Assembly: GCA_003218345.1 (NCBI GenBank)
Contig: QHNF01000010.1
Coordinates: 1-19,017, forward strand
Direction of reading: 5' to 3'
DNA length: 19,017 nt
Origin: Verrucomicrobiota bacterium
GTDB taxonomy: Bacteria > Verrucomicrobiota > Verrucomicrobiia > Chthoniobacterales > UBA10450
Shown here: one piece after another, positions 14,433 through 19,017 of the stretch
Layout of the letters: each line of letters opens with the position of its first letter
Numbering within the stretch: position 1 is the first letter of the stretch
Notes under the pieces: generated by a model
The model's database searches: none
The model's input: only the letters and a program-made list of their open reading frames with translations
What the model was told of the DNA's origin: nothing
Translations under genes and position numbers: made by a program

Positions 14433-16817
14433 ATGCTTCCCGTCCTCGAACCCCCACAGGTTCGGCCCCCCTCAAAGGCTCGACAACCGACCTGGGTGCA
14501 CCGCATCGCCGTGAGCGTGATGCGTCTGGTGATTCTCGCGGCAATTTTTGGTATTATCGGAGGTGGCTATTACCTCGCGCGGAGGGGATTTGGCCGGCAA
14601 TGGCGCTACCGCGTCGTGGAGGAACTACACAAACGCGGCGTCGAAGCTTACATAGGACGACTGACGCTGGATCCGTTTCGCGGTCTTGTCGCAAGAAATG
14701 TGAGGATTTTCGATTATAAGAATCGCGAAAACACACTGGCCCTGATTAGCGAAGTCTTGCTCGATATCAATTACGCTGCGCTCATCCATCATGAGCCGTT
14801 TCTCAATGCGCTTGATGTGCGCGATGCGCAAATCACCCTTCCACTCAAAGTAGCCGGCGGGAAAACTGATAAAGCGCAGCTCACTAACTTCCGCGCTCAC
14901 GTCTATTTTCCACCGGAACAAATTTACGTTAGTCAAGCCGAGGGAATCTTTTGCGGAATTCGGATTTCTGCGACTGGACAATTGATCAAGCGCGAAAATT
15001 ATCAGCCGTCGCCGCCCATTTCGACAGAAGAATGGCAAAGGCGATTGTTGATTGCGCAGCGCGTGGTGGACGAACTGAAAAAATTCCGCTTTTCCGCGCC
15101 TCCCACGCTGCAATTAAAGTTTAGCGGCGACCTCGCAGAAATCGAAAAGGCGCGCGTAGAGGCGACGCTGCATGGCGACAGATTGCAACGGGGCAGCTAC
15201 GAAATGAGGGATTTGTCCGCTGCCGCAGAATGGAATAAGCAGCACTTGAACATCGCACATTGCGAGTGGAATGACGGCCTGGGTAGTTTTGCCGGGCGCA
15301 CCGATTGGAATAGGGAAATCAACAGTGCGAATTTTCAAGTGCGCAGCAGCCTGGATCTGAAAACTTTTTTTGACGCTTTCGGTCTGGGCGATTCGCTCGC
15401 CGGTTTAGAATTTCACTCGCCGCCTGTAATCGAAATCTCCGGCTCGGTAAGTTTCGGCCCGGATCGATTTCGGCCAAATATTATCGGCCACGCCGCTCTT
15501 GGTGCGTTCACCTATAAGAGTGTTCCGTTCTCCGAACTGGCGGCTGACTTTTCTTGGGACGGCGAGCGCGCATTGCTTCGGGATCTGCGCCTACGCCATC
15601 AAACCGGCCAGCTCAGGGCTGACGTTTTCGATGCGCCATCCGATTTTCGTTTAAACCTCGACAGCACAATAGCTCCAGAGGCCATGCGTGCCCTCGCCTC
15701 TCCGGAATTGAATGAATTTCTCCGGGAATGGGAATGGCAACGTTCGCCCACTGTCCGCCTCATAATCCGTGGCAAAGATCGCAATCCGGGCAGTTGGCAA
15801 GGCGAGGGAATCATCACTTTGGGGCGAACGCGGTTCCGCGACGCATGGATGAACAGCGCAGACACCAAAATCCATTTCGCCGATGGTGCGCTTACTTGCG
15901 AAGATTTTCATGTCGCGCGCGACGAGGGAACCGGTGCGGGCAGTTTCACGTACGATTTTAAGAAACATGAGGTACGCGTCTCAAATACCAGAAGCTCATT
16001 GAATCCCGCTCAGGTCATCACTTGGATTGACCCAAAGATTTTTAAAACCGTCGTGCCATACAAATTTCGACACCCGCCCACTGTCACGGCCAATGGCTTA
16101 TATCAATTTCGTGGCGGCAAGAACACACGTCTGGAGATCAAGGTGGATGGCGCCAATGGAATGGACTACGTTTTTCTTGGAAAAACGCTGCCTTTCGACC
16201 GCGTCTCCGCGCGATTGCTCTTCACCGCCGATCGATTGCAAATTATCGATCTTCGCGGCGGTCTTCTCTCTGGCACGTTGCGTGGAAATGCTGACATCTC
16301 ACTGGCGCGAAATGATCCCCGATATCGGGCAGATGTCTCTGTGAGCGAGATCAATTTTCCGCTGCTGACTGATTTGTACTACAACTACAAGACGGCGCAG
16401 GGCGTGTTAAACGGCACCTATGATTTGACCGGTCTGGGCAGCGACCCGCGCACCATGCGGGGTCGCGGAAAAGTGGAAGTAACAAACGGAGATGTTTTCG
16501 CGATCCCGATTTTTGGGCCGCTCTCAGGAATTCTGAATCATATTGTCCCTGGCAGCGGGTACAGCATCGCGCACAAAGCAAGCGCGGACTTGAAGACTAA
16601 CGAGGGAATCATCCACACCGAGAATTTCGAGGCCGCGGGTACGCTCTTCAGCATGCTCGGCCACGGCGACATTCATTTCCTCGACGACAAACTCGATTTC
16701 AATTTACGGCTGAATATGAAGGGACCCGGTCTGTTGCTCACGCCGGTGTATAAACTTTTTGAATACACTGGTGAAGGAAGTCTGAAGAAACCGGATTGGC
16801 ACCCGAAAAGATTTTAG
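14433..16817 (+). CDS. AsmA-like envelope protein (lipid-transport bridge family)
   Basis: This 794-residue protein has one N-terminal membrane helix (about 27-48: IAVSVMRLVILAAIFGIIGGGYYLA) and a very long beta-rich periplasmic part, the design of AsmA/TamB/YhdP proteins that bridge inner and outer membrane and move phospholipids. Internal repeat-like phrases such as LDVRDAQITLP, DLRGGLLSGTLRGNADISL and TYDLTGLGSDPRTMRGRGKVEVTNGDVF are typical. The C-terminal 190 residues contain the conserved AsmA-like block ending with GDIHFLDDKLDFNLRLNMKG and the short terminal helix region LLTPVYKLFEYTGEGSLKKPDWHPKRF. The ATG at 14433 is directly after the inverted repeat. Family membership is clear; substrate and partners are not. 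Confidence 0.85.
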   Translation: MLPVLEPPQVRPPSKARQPTWVHRIAVSVMRLVILAAIFGIIGGGYYLARRGFGRQWRYRVVEELHKRGVEAYIGRLTLDPFRGLVARNVRIFDYKNRENTLALISEVLLDINYAALIHHEPFLNALDVRDAQITLPLKVAGGKTDKAQLTNFRAHVYFPPEQIYVSQAEGIFCGIRISATGQLIKRENYQPSPPISTEEWQRRLLIAQRVVDELKKFRFSAPPTLQLKFSGDLAEIEKARVEATLHGDRLQRGSYEMRDLSAAAEWNKQHLNIAHCEWNDGLGSFAGRTDWNREINSANFQVRSSLDLKTFFDAFGLGDSLAGLEFHSPPVIEISGSVSFGPDRFRPNIIGHAALGAFTYKSVPFSELAADFSWDGERALLRDLRLRHQTGQLRADVFDAPSDFRLNLDSTIAPEAMRALASPELNEFLREWEWQRSPTVRLIIRGKDRNPGSWQGEGIITLGRTRFRDAWMNSADTKIHFADGALTCEDFHVARDEGTGAGSFTYDFKKHEVRVSNTRSSLNPAQVITWIDPKIFKTVVPYKFRHPPTVTANGLYQFRGGKNTRLEIKVDGANGMDYVFLGKTLPFDRVSARLLFTADRLQIIDLRGGLLSGTLRGNADISLARNDPRYRADVSVSEINFPLLTDLYYNYKTAQGVLNGTYDLTGLGSDPRTMRGRGKVEVTNGDVFAIPIFGPLSGILNHIVPGSGYSIAHKASADLKTNEGIIHTENFEAAGTLFSMLGHGDIHFLDDKLDFNLRLNMKGPGLLLTPVYKLFEYTGEGSLKKPDWHPKRF

Positions 16818-16821
16818 CCCC

Positions 16822-16917
16822 TTGTCATTCTAAGCGAAGCCGAAGAATCTCGGATTATTCTCTTCCAAGAGTAACGAAGGCAATCATCAGAGATGTTTCG
16901 CTCCGATCAACATGACA
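16822..16917. repeat. Inverted TTGTCATT...GAATCTC element between the AsmA-like gene and nfo
   Basis: The left arm 16822-16851 starts TTGTCATTCTAAGCGAAGC and ends GAATCTC. The right arm (about 16890-16917), read on the minus strand, starts TGTCATGTTGATCGGAGCG and ends CATCTC. This is a second copy of the type at 7649-7870, with a shorter spacer. An in-frame ATG for nfo at 16893 lies in the right arm. Confidence 0.55.
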
Positions 16918-16925
16918 GCAATTGC

Positions 16926-17825
16926 ATGCAGAGGGTGGCTAACCGATCACTGATCACCGATCACCGAGCACCTCTTTTACTCGGCGCCCACATGTCGATC
17001 GGCGGCGGCGTGCACACGGCCATTGAGCGCGCCTGTTCCATCGGGTGCACTGCCATGCAAATTTTCGTTAAAAATAACATGCAGTGGTTTGCCCGGCCGC
17101 TGACTGGCCAAGAGATTGCCGCGTTTCTCAAGCACACCCAGCGCCGCGAATTATTGTCGGTCTTCGCGCATGCAAATTATCTGATCAATCTCGCCGCCAC
17201 TAACCCGCAGTTTCATGCGAATTCGTTGCGGGCCCTCACTGAAGAATTGATTCGCGCCGATCAACTCAAACTGCCGTTTCTGGTGTTGCATCCGGGCGCA
17301 CACCTCGGCGCAGGCGAAGAAGTCGGACTCGAAAGAATCGTTGAATCGATTGACCGCGTGTTTTCTGCTCGGCCAAAAATTAAGACGCGAATCGCGCTGG
17401 AAACGACGGCCGGCCAAGGGTCATGCATGGGAAACAAATTCGAGCATCTCGCATACGTCATCAGCAGCGTACGCGAGCCGGAGCGATTGTGTGTTTGCCT
17501 CGACACCGCACATATTTTCGCCGCTGGTTACGACATCGGCAGCGAACCATCGATTCGAAAGACTTTTCGTGAATTCGATCGTGTAATCGGCCGCGATCGT
17601 CTCGTTGCAATTCATGTAAACGATTCCAAAGCCGTTCGTGGCTCGCGGGTGGATCGACATGAACACATCGGTAAAGGCAAAATCGGACTCGACGCTTTTC
17701 GCTTCATCATGGGCAATCGGCGTTTCAGCAAAATTCCGAAAGTGTTGGAAACGCCGAAAGCGAAAGACCTGCGAGAAGACGTGAGGAATTTGAGTATGCT
17801 GCGAGCGCTCGCAGCCGACCAATGA
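16926..17825 (+). CDS. nfo: Endonuclease IV (apurinic/apyrimidinic endonuclease)
   Basis: Endonuclease IV cuts DNA at abasic sites and trims blocked 3' ends in base excision repair, using three zinc ions. Counted from the ATG at 16926 (299 residues), all zinc-binding positions are present: H82, H122, E159, D193, H196, H230, D243, H245 and E275. Segments LGAHMSIGGG, FVLHPGAHLGAG-like (LVLHPGAHLGAG), ETTAGQGS, CLDTAHIFAAGYD, HVNDSKAVRGSRVDRHEHIGKG and LETPKAKD are diagnostic. One deviation is HANYLINLA where HAPYLINLA is usual. The start is uncertain: the conserved core begins only at LLLGAH (residue 17), and ATG 16893, ATG 16926 and GTG 16935 are all in frame. The intervening 5' codons are made of GATCACC tandem repeats. 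Confidence 0.94.
   Translation: MQRVANRSLITDHRAPLLLGAHMSIGGGVHTAIERACSIGCTAMQIFVKNNMQWFARPLTGQEIAAFLKHTQRRELLSVFAHANYLINLAATNPQFHANSLRALTEELIRADQLKLPFLVLHPGAHLGAGEEVGLERIVESIDRVFSARPKIKTRIALETTAGQGSCMGNKFEHLAYVISSVREPERLCVCLDTAHIFAAGYDIGSEPSIRKTFREFDRVIGRDRLVAIHVNDSKAVRGSRVDRHEHIGKGKIGLDAFRFIMGNRRFSKIPKVLETPKAKDLREDVRNLSMLRALAADQ
16945..16972 (+). repeat. Four 7-base tandem units (GATCACY) at the nfo 5' end
   Basis: Units GATCACT, GATCACC, GATCACC and GAGCACC follow each other without gaps at 16945-16972. They encode the non-conserved first residues of nfo (SLITDHRAP). A small slipped-strand repeat or the remainder of a dispersed word-type repeat are both possible. Confidence 0.5.
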
Positions 17826-17940
17826 CGAATGTCTAATGACGAAGGAATGACAAAATCCGAATAATTAAAAATGTGCTGGCAACGGTTTCGTCATCTGAGC
17901 ATTCGGACTTCTTTCGTCATTCGTCATTAGTGTTTCGTCA
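17822..17940. repeat. AATGACGAA-type inverted-repeat element between nfo and DUF4870
   Basis: The left arm (17822-17862) reads ATGACGAATGTCTAATGACG and on to AATCCGAAT. The right arm (about 17901-17930) reads ATTCGGACTTCTTTCGTCAT then TCGTCATTAG, nearly its reverse complement; further TCGTCAT words follow to 17940. The element overlaps the nfo stop codon (the TGA of AATGACGAA) and ends next to the DUF4870 stop, so it occupies the whole convergent gap and could act as a bidirectional hairpin. Confidence 0.6.
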
Positions 17941-17941
17941 T

Positions 17942-18298
17942 TTACTTGATCAGCCGAATCGTCAGCGGATAGCGGTAGAACTTGCCTTCGCTTGCCTGAA
18001 TGGAAGCAACGATCACCAGCACCAGATTCAAAATGTGCAGGATGGCGAGGATCACAAAACCGATCAGGACCAGGCAAAGAACGCCAGCGATCACGTTATA
18101 GATCAACATCGATATCTGAAAATTGAGCGATTCCTTTCCGTGCTCGTCGATTTCTGGCGAATCGCGCCGTTTAGCCAGCCAAACAATCAATGGACCCAGA
18201 ATGTGACCAGCCCATGGCACGAAAAATCCTGCTAATGCGGTTGCGTGGCAAAGCACGTTCCAAGTCCGAACGTCGGAGGAAGATGTCGATGTTTCCAT
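17942..18298 (-). CDS. DUF4870 (Tic20-like) small membrane protein
   Basis: This 118-residue protein starts METSTSSSDVRTWNVLCHATALAGFF and matches the DUF4870 pattern. The usual marks are an N-terminal H-A-x-x-L-A-G helix with GHILGPLIVWLAKRRDSPEIDEHGKESLNFQISM, then a double-length hydrophobic stretch (about 64-100, YNVIAGVLCLVLIGFVILAILHILNLVLVIVASI), then a short YRYPLTIRLIK tail. Three membrane helices are likely. The family's function is not known. It converges on nfo across the 17822-17940 repeat element. No Shine-Dalgarno is evident. Confidence 0.88.
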   Translation of the reverse strand: METSTSSSDVRTWNVLCHATALAGFFVPWAGHILGPLIVWLAKRRDSPEIDEHGKESLNFQISMLIYNVIAGVLCLVLIGFVILAILHILNLVLVIVASIQASEGKFYRYPLTIRLIK

Positions 18299-18367
18299 GT
18301 TTTACCTTTCGCTTGCGTGCACAACGACTGCCCCCTGGCTGTGAGAAGTGCAAGGAAAAAGATCAGA

Positions 18368-19017
18368 TCATGCTTCTTTTACGCGCTCGATGTGCGCGCC
18401 GAGTTCGCTCAATTTTTCATCGAGATGTTCGTAGCCGCGGTCGATGTGATAGACGCGACTCACCTCGGTAATTCCGTCTGCTTTCAATCCCGCAAGCACC
18501 AGCGCAGCCGAGGCGCGCAGATCGCTCGCCATCACTGGAGCGCCAAAGAGATGATCGACGCCCTGGATCACCGCGGTCGCGCCTTCAAGATCGACATGTG
18601 CGCCCATCCGCGTTAACTCCGCGACATGCATGTAGCGTTGCGGAAAAATGTTCTCTGTGATGACACTGATGCCGTCTGTCGTCGAGAGTAGCGCGCACAT
18701 TTGCGCCTGCATGTCGGTCGAGCGCCTTCGCCTCTCCATTGGGCGAGATCGAAATCGCGTGGTCTGCGATACCGATTTGGAAGCCGCAACTGCCCAGCGC
18801 ATCCGTCACCGAGCGAACATGCTCCGGCTCGACCCGCTTAACGGTAACTTCTTTGCCGCAAATCGCCCCAGCCACCAGAAATGTTCCCGCTTCAATTCGG
18901 TCCGGAATAACATCGTGTTCCGTTCCGTGCAGCGCCGCCACCCCTTCAATGATGATCCGGCGCGTTCCGGCGCCTTCGACTCTCGCCCCCATTTTGTTCA
19001 AAAAATTGGCAAGATCG
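18368..19017 (-). pseudogene. murA: UDP-N-acetylglucosamine 1-carboxyvinyltransferase (murA), partial and frame-disrupted
   Basis: MurA catalyses the first committed step of peptidoglycan synthesis (enolpyruvyl transfer to UDP-GlcNAc). Only the C-terminal half lies here; the gene runs off the right edge, where the frame reads DLANFLNKMGARVEGAG. Frame one continues through VIPDRIEAGTFLVAGAI to [11 protein letters not shown]. Frame two then starts at TDMQAQMC and runs through [28 protein letters not shown] and [27 protein letters not shown]. Compared with the E. coli protein, about ten residues (VRTAPHPAFP in E. coli) are missing at the junction near 18716-18720, so a loss of roughly 32 bases, not a multiple of three, is likely. 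TDM contains the catalytic Asp (D305 of E. coli), which the frame change cuts off. Assembly error or a real second, decayed murA copy are both possible. Confidence 0.8.

Noticed and set aside
16943..16972. Short tandem GATCACC repeats considered as a CRISPR or iteron array
   Set aside because: Units are only 7 bases with no spacers, there are just four of them, and no cas or rep gene is nearby.

Overview
This looks like a chromosomal origin region from a Gram-negative bacterium. The left end carries a DnaA-box-bearing, AT-rich stretch followed by dnaA and dnaN. The rest is a mix of housekeeping genes: folD, ubiX, accA, nfo, murA, an AsmA-like envelope protein and a site-2 protease. AsmA-like protein, AccA and envelope genes point to a diderm. 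The protein set, the scarcity of Shine-Dalgarno sequences and the many short inverted-repeat elements between genes make me think of Verrucomicrobiota (Spartobacteria/Chthoniobacterales, soil type). That placement is an inference from memory of similar sequences, not a proof.

Layout. 1-410: probable oriC. 411-2999: dnaA and dnaN on the plus strand, with a perfect hairpin between them. 3049-4131 (minus): M50 protease with two CBS domains. 4307-5392 (plus): FAD-dependent reductase. 5463-7588 (minus): likely operon ubiX > lysophospholipid-type acyltransferase > folD. 7589-7911: gene-free stretch with an inverted-repeat element. 7912-9531: two divergent esterase-like alpha/beta hydrolases separated by a REP-like palindrome. 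9568-12316 (minus): tightly packed unit accA > secreted protein A > secreted protein B > a 34-residue proline-rich peptide. 12422-14354 (minus): LysM protein with a degenerate L,D-transpeptidase-like domain, a DUF2007/zinc-ribbon protein and a DUF420 membrane protein. 14433-17825 (plus): AsmA-like protein and endonuclease IV. 17942-19017 (minus): DUF4870 membrane protein and the C-terminal half of a murA that is broken by an internal frame-changing deletion.

The most unusual parts are (1) the accA-linked unit. Its two tandem secreted paralogs share a conserved Cys, an NHAVLVY His and a YDPNH Asp that resemble a papain/C39-like cysteine peptidase triad. They are followed by a proline-rich micro-ORF with the strongest ribosome binding site I noticed in the window. 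(2) The L,D-transpeptidase-like domain that has lost its catalytic Cys/His motif. (3) At least four different classes of short inverted-repeat elements that fill the gaps between genes and sometimes supply start or stop codons. (4) The interrupted murA.

No tRNA, rRNA, CRISPR array or transposase gene was seen.
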